Of a stretch of 64,000 nt of DNA, positions 27,032-34,462 are shown piece by piece. Origin of the DNA: Phycisphaeraceae bacterium (GTDB lineage: Bacteria > Planctomycetota > Phycisphaerae > Phycisphaerales > Phycisphaeraceae); assembly GCA_020851735.1 (NCBI GenBank), contig JADZCD010000010.1:42495-106494 (forward strand). The letters run 5' to 3'. The first letter of the stretch is position 1. The number at the start of each line of letters is the position of its first letter. Below the pieces are notes generated by a model. The model ran no database searches and had not been told where the DNA came from. It saw only the letters and a list, made by a program, of their open reading frames with translations. A program made the position numbers and the translations under genes.

Positions 27032-27104
27032 TACCCCCTAGGGGAGTCGAACCCCTGTTCTCGGACTGAGAATCCGATGTCCTAGGCCACTAGACGAAGG
27101 GGGC
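27032..27104 (-). tRNA. tRNA-Glu (CTC)
   Basis: On the minus strand 73 bases fold into a cloverleaf. The acceptor GCCCCCT pairs with AGGGGGT. The anticodon stem TCGGA/TCCGA encloses the loop TTCTCAG, giving anticodon CTC. The T-arm is AGGGG-TTCGACT-CCCCT. The discriminator is A and CCA is not encoded. The 3' end faces an integrase remnant. Confidence 0.95.
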
Positions 27105-27146
27105 AAACGGCCCGCAAGCATAGCCCAAGCGACGCCGGGCCGTCAA

Positions 27147-27872
27147 TTAGCGACGACGAATATCTGACGCGGCGCGCGGACTCTCTAACGGTCCCTTGGG
27201 CAACGCGACGCCTAGTTCGGCACTAACGTCCTGCCAATCTCCCACGATCGATTCATCCACGTAGTCGTCCAGGAAGGCTTGGCGGATAACGTCGGCGGAT
27301 TCGACCGCTTTGAGTTCAACCAGGTTCGCGATGATTAGGCCGTTGATTCCCGGATCATTCCACCGGGCTTTGGCCAACGTGCGGCAGAGATTGACGACGC
27401 AGGCGGCGCGGCTGTCGGGAAAACGCTGGCCGATCCGCATCAGGGCGTCGCCCGCGGCGGCCCGGGCGTACATTTCGTTGGTCGCATTTTCCAGAAACAA
27501 TCCCGCCCACTCCACGGCCGGGGGACCGATCAAGCCCAGAACCAGAGGCATTTCCTCCAAGCCCGCGTCGTCGTCGATCTTGTCCAGGTGATTGAGCGAT
27601 TTCAGCAGCGGTTGAATCGCCTCGGCGGCGCGTAGTTGCCCCAAGGCCCGCCGGGCGTGCAACGAAGCCCAGATGGACGGAAGGTCCTGGCACGCATGAT
27701 CCCATTGCTTGTCCACGGCCATGCGGATCAATTCCGGCACGTCCGCAGCGGTTAAGCCCAGCGTTGTCGGATAGTCCGGCCAATCATCCAAGCTGCTGAC
27801 GCCGCATTTTGCGGGCTCGCCAATAGTCAATAGTTGATCCACCGGCGGTCGATACGGTTCAGGCTTAGCCAT
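27147..27872 (-). CDS. HEAT-like repeat protein of unknown function
   Basis: This 241-residue, mostly helical protein contains repeated stretches such as HARRALGQLRAAEAIQPLLKSL, EEMPLVLGLIGPPAVEWAGLFL and ADVIRQAFLDDYVDESIVGDW, typical of PBS-lyase/HEAT-like or DUF1186-like scaffolds. No catalytic motif or signal peptide is seen. The start at MAKPEPY (27872) is chosen because GGAGA lies seven bases upstream; the frame extends five codons further. It probably mediates protein contacts. It is followed by no obvious operon partner. Confidence 0.65.
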   Translation of the reverse strand: MAKPEPYRPPVDQLLTIGEPAKCGVSSLDDWPDYPTTLGLTAADVPELIRMAVDKQWDHACQDLPSIWASLHARRALGQLRAAEAIQPLLKSLNHLDKIDDDAGLEEMPLVLGLIGPPAVEWAGLFLENATNEMYARAAAGDALMRIGQRFPDSRAACVVNLCRTLAKARWNDPGINGLIIANLVELKAVESADVIRQAFLDDYVDESIVGDWQDVSAELGVALPKGPLESPRAASDIRRR

Positions 27873-27941
27873 GGAAAGTTCTCCCATGAGTCGATTGGCG
27901 CGTTTGACGGATGCGCGACGAGTCGGACTGACGGCGCCGGG

Positions 27942-29147
27942 TCAACTGATTCTACGCAAACAATCGCCGACAATGGCCAAGTCCGCCAGGCGCGGCTCGA
28001 TCTCCTGCCAGAAGCGTTTGGCGTCGGCGCCGTAGCCAGCCGTGGGTTTAACGTCCGGCACGCGGGCGGAAAAGTAGGCCTGGAAGCGGGCCATGAGCAG
28101 TTCGCGGGTGTATTTGCTGATCATGCTGGCCAGGGCGGTGGGCAAGCTCGCACTCTCGCCATCCACTTCAAAGCTGACCGTCATGGCCCGGGACGGCGGT
28201 TCCTGCTTGGGATTAACGAGCCGCGACCGTAAGGGAGCGGAAGCTGATTCACCGCTTGCTGACGCACGCGGCTCGTTGATGCCATCATGTCCGGGGGCAT
28301 GTCCGGAGGCGGCATTGCTTCCGGGGGGAGCCCCGCATGGAATTGCGACGCTGGCTTGATGACTCCCGGGGATGGAAAAACTTCCGGGGGAAATCTGCTG
28401 GAGGTGATAGGCACTGCGGTTGGGTGATTCTTCCAGCACGCGCAGATGGACTTTGTCGCCGGGGAAAATCATGGCCAGCAGTTCGCGGTAATGCGTGCGC
28501 CCGGATTGCCGATCCACCACCACCAAGGGATGGTGCTCCCCGAAGCGATTCCAGATGTGTGTCAGGTGTTTAGCCACGAAGGTGAAACTAGCCGAAGCCT
28601 TGGAACGTGTGGCGGCCACCATACGGTTAAAGCGATCCTCAAACACCACGGCGGCGCCCAGATCGACCGCGGCGACGCCCGCTTGCCGCGCGGCAGTGGA
28701 AAGCAGGTTGGCGTCGATGGCGATCTCGCCCGCGCTGCAATCCATCGGCAGCGCGCCCCACGGATTAGCCTCGACCGGCTCATACCACGGCAGACCAGTG
28801 AGATCGCGGTGCGTGTCTTCGCCTAGAAAATCCAGCCATTGGCCCAGGTGTGCGGGCCGACTGCCCGCCAGCGCGGCAAAGGCCAGGCACCCGCGCTCTA
28901 AGTGGCGCAGGCGCTTCTGCTCCGCCCCGGATTGATGAAGTTTTTTTGAGTCGTTGACGGCGATGCGCCCCCGCCGGCAGGTGCGATCCAGGCAAACCGC
29001 CGAGCGCAACATCTTCCAGACATCCAGCCTGCCGCTCGGCCAATCCGCCGGGCGCGGCTGATCGACAGCCACCACGGAGCGCCCGATCACCAACGGCCCA
29101 AACAACGGCCCGTAGCCTGCCTCATCAATGCCCGCTAAAACCAACAT
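27942..29147 (-). CDS. RNase HII-like nuclease with a repeat-encoded insertion
   Basis: This is a 401-residue protein starting at MLVLAGIDEAGYGP, which matches the RNase HII motif (G.DEAG.GP..GP) with the catalytic Asp-Glu pair. IAVNDSKKL matches the DSK block, and HPLVVVDRQSGRTHYRELL fits the later catalytic Asp region. RNase HII cuts RNA in RNA-DNA hybrids and removes single ribonucleotides. The protein is much longer than classic RNase HII (about 200), belonging to a longer planctomycete form. About 70 residues between NRSAYHL and AMTVSFEVDGE are encoded by dispersed palindromic repeats inserted in frame. The C-terminal LASMISKYTRELLMARFQAY resumes the conserved fold. Confidence 0.7.
   Translation of the reverse strand: MLVLAGIDEAGYGPLFGPLVIGRSVVAVDQPRPADWPSGRLDVWKMLRSAVCLDRTCRRGRIAVNDSKKLHQSGAEQKRLRHLERGCLAFAALAGSRPAHLGQWLDFLGEDTHRDLTGLPWYEPVEANPWGALPMDCSAGEIAIDANLLSTAARQAGVAAVDLGAAVVFEDRFNRMVAATRSKASASFTFVAKHLTHIWNRFGEHHPLVVVDRQSGRTHYRELLAMIFPGDKVHLRVLEESPNRSAYHLQQISPGSFSIPGSHQASVAIPCGAPPGSNAASGHAPGHDGINEPRASASGESASAPLRSRLVNPKQEPPSRAMTVSFEVDGESASLPTALASMISKYTRELLMARFQAYFSARVPDVKPTAGYGADAKRFWQEIEPRLADLAIVGDCLRRIS
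28190..28405. repeat. cluster of palindromic repeats inside the RNase HII-like gene
   Basis: Perfect 11-base inverted arms AACGAGCCGCG (28215-28225) and CGCGGCTCGTT (28267-28277) bracket a 41-base centre. Next come CCGGGGGCATGTCCGG, then CTTCCGGGGGG with a partial GCCCCGCATGG hairpin, then CTTCCGGGGG at 28381. The block keeps the host frame open. Half of the 28215 element recurs at 53001-53034. Confidence 0.75.
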
Positions 29148-29384
29148 GGTGCAAGCACTATACCGCGGGATAGGGTGATGCGCCCGACAGCGACGAGGCG
29201 AGAATCGCGGACCCAAAAGAGATTCACTTTTATGATCGAAGGCTCATATCAGCAGGATCTGCCGCCAAAACGCGTGTTTGAACAAATCACTGGACAGCTT
29301 GTATGCTGACACAATTCACAAACCACCTGTGAAGAAATTGGCGCCGCGGGGCGCTTACGACCGGACAGCGCAAGGAGCATGGAC

Positions 29385-30755
29385 ATGCGGACGATTATCG
29401 AGCCGTTTCGGATCAAAATGACCGAGCCGCTGAAGCTGATCTCGCGGGACCAGCGCTTAGAAGCGCTTAAGCGGGCGCATTACAACGTGTTTCTGCTGGA
29501 CGCGGAGGATTGCTGCATCGACCTATTGACCGACAGCGGCACCGGGGCGATGTCCACCCAGCAGTGGGCGGCGATGATGATCGGCGACGAAAGCTACGCG
29601 GGCAGCCGCTCGTGGAAGAAGTTCGCGCAGACGGTTCAGACCATCACGGGAATGAAACACGTCTTTCCCACGCACCAGGGTCGCGCCGCCGAGGGCATTC
29701 TGGCTTACACGCGGCTCAAACCCGGCGACGTGATTCCCAACAACAGCCACTTCGACACCACGCGGGCGAACGTGGAATTCGTCGGGGCACGAGCGGTCGA
29801 CTTGGTCTGCGCCGAAGGGCTTGAGCCGGGACTGGAAGCGCCGTTCAAAGGCAATATGGACTTAGTCAAGCTCCAGCGGTGCATCGATGAACACGGGCCG
29901 CAGAAGATTCCCTTCTGCATGATCACCGTGACGAACAACACCGGCGGCGGCCAGCCGGTGGCGATGGCCAATGTGCGGCAAGTCAAGCAATTGCTCAATA
30001 AACACCGCATTCCGCTGGTGATTGACGCCTGCCGTTTTGCCGAAAACGCCTATTTCATCCACGAGCGCGAGCCTGGATACAAGGACAAATCGCTCCTGGC
30101 CATCGCCCAGGAAATGTTCTCCTACGCCGACGCCGCGACGATGAGCTGCAAGAAAGACGGCTTGGCGAACATCGGCGGCTTTTTTACTTGCCGCGACGAT
30201 CAATGGGCGGAGGATTTTAAGAACCTCCTGATATTGCGCGAAGGTTTTCCCACCTACGGCGGGCTGGCCGGGCGGGACCTGGAAGTGATCGCCGTGGGCC
30301 TTAACGAAGCCCTGGAAGAGGATTATCAGGTGTATCGTCACGCCACGGTGCAGTATCTAGGCAAGAAGCTGGCGGCCTTGGGCGTGCCGTTCGTGCGCCC
30401 CGTGGGCGGACATGCGGTGTTTCTGGACGCCAAGGCGTTCGTGCCACACGTGCCGGCGCTGCAGTATCCGGGCATCGGACTGGTCAACGCGCTGTACGTG
30501 GCTGGCGGAATCCGCGGCGTGGAGCTCGGGAGCGTGATGTTCGGGCGCTTTGACAAGGATGGCCGCGAACAGCCCTCGCCGCTGGAATTGGTAAGACTGG
30601 CATTCCCCCGCCGAGTTTACACGCAAAGCCACTTCGATTATCTGATTGAAGTAGTCGAAGAAGTCTGGCGGAACCGCCAAGCCGTCGGCGGGCACCGGAT
30701 CACGTACCAGCCACGATTCTTGCGGCATTTTAGCGCACACTTCGAGGCGGTGTAA
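29385..30755 (+). CDS. tnaA: tryptophanase (tryptophan/tyrosine beta-eliminating lyase)
   Basis: This PLP enzyme of about 456 residues belongs to the tryptophanase/tyrosine phenol-lyase family. PLP-site features include THQGRAAEG, TVTNNTGGGQP, LVIDACRFAENA and SCKKDGLANIGG with the aldimine Lys. At the position where tyrosine phenol-lyase has its substrate-selecting Arg (SMERG), this protein reads GVELG, closer to tryptophanase. FPRRVYTQSHFDYL, however, has features of both. Tryptophan would be split to indole, pyruvate and ammonia. AGGAG lies seven bases before the ATG at 29385; an ATG at 29379 is too close to it. No tnaC-like leader peptide was recognised. Confidence 0.85.
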   Translation: MRTIIEPFRIKMTEPLKLISRDQRLEALKRAHYNVFLLDAEDCCIDLLTDSGTGAMSTQQWAAMMIGDESYAGSRSWKKFAQTVQTITGMKHVFPTHQGRAAEGILAYTRLKPGDVIPNNSHFDTTRANVEFVGARAVDLVCAEGLEPGLEAPFKGNMDLVKLQRCIDEHGPQKIPFCMITVTNNTGGGQPVAMANVRQVKQLLNKHRIPLVIDACRFAENAYFIHEREPGYKDKSLLAIAQEMFSYADAATMSCKKDGLANIGGFFTCRDDQWAEDFKNLLILREGFPTYGGLAGRDLEVIAVGLNEALEEDYQVYRHATVQYLGKKLAALGVPFVRPVGGHAVFLDAKAFVPHVPALQYPGIGLVNALYVAGGIRGVELGSVMFGRFDKDGREQPSPLELVRLAFPRRVYTQSHFDYLIEVVEEVWRNRQAVGGHRITYQPRFLRHFSAHFEAV

Positions 30756-30795
30756 CAGGATTAATCGCCCGAGCGGATCAAGCGGAGACTAGCGC

Positions 30796-31587
30796 ATGGA
30801 CCTGGGACTAAAAAACAAACTGGCGTTGGTGACAGCGGCCACCAAGGGTTTAGGACGCGGCTGCGCCGAGGCGCTGGCGCGCGAAGGCTGCCGGGTGGCG
30901 ATCTGCGCCCGCACGACAGGCGACGTGCAGCGCGTGGCTGGGGAAATCGCCGCGGCCACCGGCAGCGAAGTCCGGGGGTACACAGCCGACATGGCCAAGC
31001 CGGGGGACATCGATTCCCTGCTCGTTGCCGTCAAAGCCCAGCTGGGTAACCCCGACATCCTGGTGACCAATGCCGGCGGGCCGCCCCCCGGTAAATATGC
31101 CGACGTGAAACTTGAGCAATATCCCCAGGCCCTGGAATTGACGTTGCTGAGCGCCGTGCGCCTGGTGGCCGGCGTGACCGAGGCGATGAAAGCCCAAGGC
31201 TGGGGGCGCATCCTGATGATCACGTCCATTGCGGTCAAGCAGCCGATCGACACCCTGCTTTTGTCCAACGTGGCGAGATCGGGCTTAACGGGCTTTATGA
31301 AGACCATCGCCACGGAACTGGCCCCCTTTGGCATCACCGTCAACGCGGTGCTGCCGGGCCTGCACGCCACCGATCGCATGCAGCAACTGGCCAAAAATCA
31401 AGCCCAGCAGAAGGGCACCACTCCCGAAACTGCGCTGGCGGAGATGGCCAAGACCATTCCCGCCGGTCGTCTGGGCACAGCCGGGGATTTCGGCGCGGTC
31501 GTCGCCTTCTTGGCCTCGCAGCAGGCGGGGTTTGTCACGGGCAGCAATATCCTTGTCGACGGCGGGGCGTATAAGGGGTTGATTTAG
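30796..31587 (+). CDS. SDR-family oxidoreductase lacking the usual Tyr-Lys pair
   Basis: This is a 263-residue Rossmann-fold protein with the nucleotide-binding TAATKGLGRG, the NAGG motif (VTNAGGPPPG) and the end motif TGSNILVDGGAYKG. The catalytic Ser is in MITSIAVKQP. Where classical SDRs have YxxxK, this one has SNVAR (in LLLSNVARSGLTG), so Tyr and Lys are replaced by Ser and Arg. A branch of reductase-like SDRs shares this change; its chemistry is uncertain. The gene starts 40 bases after tryptophanase and may share its transcript. Confidence 0.8.
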   Translation: MDLGLKNKLALVTAATKGLGRGCAEALAREGCRVAICARTTGDVQRVAGEIAAATGSEVRGYTADMAKPGDIDSLLVAVKAQLGNPDILVTNAGGPPPGKYADVKLEQYPQALELTLLSAVRLVAGVTEAMKAQGWGRILMITSIAVKQPIDTLLLSNVARSGLTGFMKTIATELAPFGITVNAVLPGLHATDRMQQLAKNQAQQKGTTPETALAEMAKTIPAGRLGTAGDFGAVVAFLASQQAGFVTGSNILVDGGAYKGLI

Positions 31588-31739
31588 CCCTCGACCCATA
31601 CACGACAGCCCCCCACTGCCAACCACTGCCGCCTGAGAGTAGTTCTAATCTGACCTCCGGGCATGATCGCCTTGGGATTTTGTTGTACGATCGGTTCCTT
31701 AAAGAGCAACGTGCCAGCTTTTTTCGAGGAGGATCAACC

Positions 31740-32120
31740 ATGAAGCGCATTGCCGTGCCTCTGGAAGGCGATCAGTTGTGTCCTCACTTCGGCGGAGCGC
31801 CCGCCATGGCGTTTTTTGATGCCGACGTGGAAACCCGTTCGATCGTGTCGCGCCGCGACTTGCCGACGCCGCCGCATCAGCCCGGCGTCCTGCCGCGTTG
31901 GCTGGCGCAACAAGGCGCGGAGGTGGTGCTGGCCGGGGGCATCGGCGAGCGCGCGGTGATCATGCTGGCTGATGCGGGCATCAAAGTCGTGCAGGGTGCA
32001 GCCGTCCAGCCGGCTGTGACGGCTGTGCAAGCCTGGTTGGACAATCGCCTGACCGTCAACCCCGAGCCCTGCCATCACGACCACCACGGCGGCGGACACG
32101 GACATGACTGCCAATCCTGA
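31740..32120 (+). CDS. NifX/NifB C-terminal-like iron-molybdenum cofactor-binding domain protein
   Basis: This 126-residue single-domain protein of the dinitrogenase iron-molybdenum cofactor biosynthesis family begins KRIAVPLEGDQLCPHFGGAP, with Cys and His typical of the family. The middle region (GAEVVLAGGIGERA, AGIKVVQGA) is the conserved fold. The C-terminus is a metal-binding-like tail, CHHDHHGGGHGHDC. Stand-alone members bind Fe-S or Mo clusters in organisms with no nitrogenase; no nif genes are seen here. GAGGAGG precedes the ATG. The last 17 bases overlap the next gene, so translation is likely coupled. Confidence 0.85.
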   Translation: MKRIAVPLEGDQLCPHFGGAPAMAFFDADVETRSIVSRRDLPTPPHQPGVLPRWLAQQGAEVVLAGGIGERAVIMLADAGIKVVQGAAVQPAVTAVQAWLDNRLTVNPEPCHHDHHGGGHGHDCQS

Positions 32121-32538
32121 CCTGGGTCTTGAGCATCATCCCGATTGCGTGGTGTGCAGCCCCACGTGCGGGCATGGTCTGCGCATGAAGTATGAGCTGG
32201 ACGATCAGGATCGCGCGGTGGGGACGTTCGCCTGCCCGGTACTATTCAGCGGTTACCCCGGTTTATTGCACGGCGGGGTGATCTCCGCCCTGCTGGATGG
32301 GGCCATGACGCATTGGCTGTTCCTGCATGGGCGCGCTGCCGTAACCGCGGAACTGACCGTCCGCTTTCGCCATCCGGTACGGTTGGGCGAACCAGCGGTC
32401 ATCCGGGCCTGGCAGGTCGAAGAACGGCAGCCGCTCTTCCGGATGGAGGCTGAACTCCTGCAAAACGGAACCTGTAAGGCAAAAGCCCGCGCGACGTTCA
32501 AATTGCGCCAAATCAAACCCGCGCAGGAACAGGCGTGA
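32104..32538 (+). CDS. PaaI-type hotdog thioesterase
   Basis: This is a 144-residue hotdog-fold protein. LLHGGVISALLDGAMTHW is the PaaI/YiiD catalytic helix with the HGG motif, and AELTVRFRHPVRLGEPA is the following strand pair. The N-terminus contains a CVVCSPTCGHG Cys cluster. The family hydrolyses acyl-CoA thioesters. The gene overlaps the NifX-like gene by 17 bases and the metallo-hydrolase gene by one base (TGATG), forming a tight three-gene operon. The substrate and the link to a metal cofactor protein are unknown. Confidence 0.8.
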   Translation: MTANPDLGLEHHPDCVVCSPTCGHGLRMKYELDDQDRAVGTFACPVLFSGYPGLLHGGVISALLDGAMTHWLFLHGRAAVTAELTVRFRHPVRLGEPAVIRAWQVEERQPLFRMEAELLQNGTCKAKARATFKLRQIKPAQEQA

Positions 32539-33386
32539 TGGAACAACCAATCCGCGTGACCATCCTCGTGGAGAACACCGTCCGTCGGCAGGGATTGATC
32601 GGCGAACACGGTCTGGCGTATTGGATCCAAGCGCACGGACAGCGGATCCTCTTCGACACCGGCCAAGGCCACGCCTTGATGCCTAACGCGGAACGACTGG
32701 GGTTTGATCTAGATCAAGTCGACGCGGTGGTGCTCAGTCACGGGCATTACGACCACACCGGCGGACTGCGGAGCGTGCTCGACCGTGCGCCAAAGTCGCG
32801 CGTGTACCTGCACCCGGACGCGCTCTTGCCCCGCTATAGCGGGCAGGGCGAAAAAGCCCGTGAAATCGGCTTGGCGTCACTCCACCCCGCTGAGCTGCGC
32901 CGTGATGAATCGCGACTGGTCTGGACCACCAGCCCCACCATCGTCGTGCCCGGCATCACCGTCAGCGGGCCCGTTCCTCGACACACGGATTACGAGGACA
33001 CCGGCGGGGATTTCTACCTGGATCAGCACGGCCGGGAACCGGACCCCATCCGTGACGATCAGGCGATTTATTTTGACACCCCACAGGGCTTGGTGGTGAT
33101 TCTCGGCTGCGCCCATGCGGGCATCATCAATACCTTGGGCTACGTGCAACGCTTGACGGGCCGACCGATGCACGCCGTCATCGGCGGGACGCATCTGGTT
33201 AATGCCAACGCGGAACGCATCGCCAAGACAATCGCGGCGGTGGGAGTGTTTGGGCTCAAGGTGTTCGCTCCGGCCCACTGCACGGGGCCGCGGGCGACGG
33301 CGGCGCTTTGGTCGGCCTTTCCCGACATCATCGCCGACACCTGCGTTGGTTCGCAGTGGACGTTCGCCGCAAGATCCAGCTCGTAA
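32538..33386 (+). CDS. metallo-beta-lactamase-fold hydrolase, MptA/DHPPP-synthase-like subgroup
   Basis: This 282-residue MBL-fold protein has the zinc motif LSHGHYDHTGG, then GCAHAGIINTL and GGTHLVNA, then APAHCTG. These blocks match the subgroup related to 7,8-dihydropterin-6-yl-methyl-4-(beta-D-ribofuranosyl)aminobenzene 5'-phosphate synthase. It is probably cytoplasmic and binds two metal ions. The ATG overlaps the thioesterase stop. The tight NifX-thioesterase-hydrolase arrangement points to a shared but unknown role. Confidence 0.82.
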   Translation: MEQPIRVTILVENTVRRQGLIGEHGLAYWIQAHGQRILFDTGQGHALMPNAERLGFDLDQVDAVVLSHGHYDHTGGLRSVLDRAPKSRVYLHPDALLPRYSGQGEKAREIGLASLHPAELRRDESRLVWTTSPTIVVPGITVSGPVPRHTDYEDTGGDFYLDQHGREPDPIRDDQAIYFDTPQGLVVILGCAHAGIINTLGYVQRLTGRPMHAVIGGTHLVNANAERIAKTIAAVGVFGLKVFAPAHCTGPRATAALWSAFPDIIADTCVGSQWTFAARSSS

Positions 33387-33457
33387 GTGACCGGCCAGCA
33401 GGCTATTCCCGGTCCATCGCCCCCCCCACTCCCCTCCCTTCTCTTGCCTGCCGCCGG

Positions 33458-34423
33458 TTAACTGCCGATCAATTCCGCGATTTCCTGCCGCGCGAGGTTT
33501 TCCTTCACGCTAAAGCGCTCGCCCACGCGGGTGAGCTTGATCAAGTGGAACTTCCACCACACGCAGCTGAAACACGCAAAAAGAAAATCGTCGCCCCGGC
33601 GGGCCACCAACTCCATGCTGATGGCCCGGTCCAGCCAGCAGCAGCGTTTTTCCCAGTCAAAATGCGTGGGGCTGTCGCTCCAGATCAAAAATGAGCCGTG
33701 GTGACAGGCGCCCTGATCGCAGCAGTGCTTGACGATCAAGAGGTAGCGCCCGTCGATCTCGTGCACGGCCGACGACTCGGCACACGAAAAGTGCTTGCCG
33801 CTTGCGCTGCGGTGCGGGCTGACGAGCACGCGGCCCGCATCGCGCCAGTCCAACAGATCGCGCGAGGTGGCGCAGCCCACGCAGGCGGTGTCGTCCTGGC
33901 CGTCGATGGTGTAGTAGAGATGATAGGCCTCGGCGAACTTGCCTGTAAATCTGGCCACGTGCGGGTCGCGGCAGCCGCCCCCGCCGGGCGTGCCGATGGG
34001 CAGACATGACGGATCGTAAACCGGATTAATCGGGTGCCGCGTCCAGCGGAACAGGTCCGTCGACGTGGCCACGCCCAGCCGCGCGCGGTGCTCGTTCGTC
34101 CCCGTGTAGAACATCCACCATTGCTCGCCATGGCGCAGCACATAAGGCGCGATCACGCAGCGCGACTCCCAGCTTAGTTGCAGGCTCAGCAGCACCGGAT
34201 CGTGATCCTGCCACGCAAAAAAGTCCGGCGTCGTCGCATGACCGATCATGTTCTCCAACCCCAACACGTAATCATTCGGCACACCCTGGGGCGTCTTGAT
34301 GTAGTAAACGTGGAACAGGCCATCCGGGCCGCGAATAATCGAAAAATCCTTGAGCTTGTAACCCTCCGGGGCATAGGCGGTGGGGTAATCGCTACGCAGC
34401 TCAAGTTTGATGATGTCGAACAT
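33458..34423 (-). CDS. five-bladed beta-propeller glycosidase, GH32/GH43-like (second copy)
   Basis: This is a 321-residue propeller protein with blade repeats (FHVYYIK, QWWMFYTG, YHLYYTI, YLLIVKH). Candidate catalytic acids occur in the same order and spacing as in the 20222 protein: Asp26 in LKDFSII, Asp153 in GCRDPHV and Glu216 in CAESSAV. Both contain GHAT..F.W and GVATSTDLF.W. It lacks a signal peptide. It stands apart from other glycosidase genes, beside a GT9 gene on the same strand. Substrate unknown. Confidence 0.72.
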   Translation of the reverse strand: MFDIIKLELRSDYPTAYAPEGYKLKDFSIIRGPDGLFHVYYIKTPQGVPNDYVLGLENMIGHATTPDFFAWQDHDPVLLSLQLSWESRCVIAPYVLRHGEQWWMFYTGTNEHRARLGVATSTDLFRWTRHPINPVYDPSCLPIGTPGGGGCRDPHVARFTGKFAEAYHLYYTIDGQDDTACVGCATSRDLLDWRDAGRVLVSPHRSASGKHFSCAESSAVHEIDGRYLLIVKHCCDQGACHHGSFLIWSDSPTHFDWEKRCCWLDRAISMELVARRGDDFLFACFSCVWWKFHLIKLTRVGERFSVKENLARQEIAELIGS

Positions 34424-34462
34424 GGGCTGGGGTTGGGGGTTAGGGGGTGGGGGTTAGGGGTT
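34424..34462. repeat. GGGTTA/GGGTTG short tandem repeat
   Basis: Repeats of GGGGTT, GGGGGTTAGG and similar words, partly covering the 3' end of the GT9 gene, so its last residues (QPLTPTP) come from the repeat. Related G-rich heptamer runs occur at 55815 and 57845. Confidence 0.7.

Noticed and set aside
29379..30755. Tyrosine phenol-lyase instead of tryptophanase
   Set aside because: The substrate-selecting Arg of tyrosine phenol-lyase is Leu here (GVELG), although FPRRVYT leans the other way. Tryptophanase is preferred, not proven.
31740..32120. Part of a nitrogen-fixation cluster
   Set aside because: No nifHDK, nifB or nifE/N genes; stand-alone NifX-like proteins are common in organisms that do not fix nitrogen.
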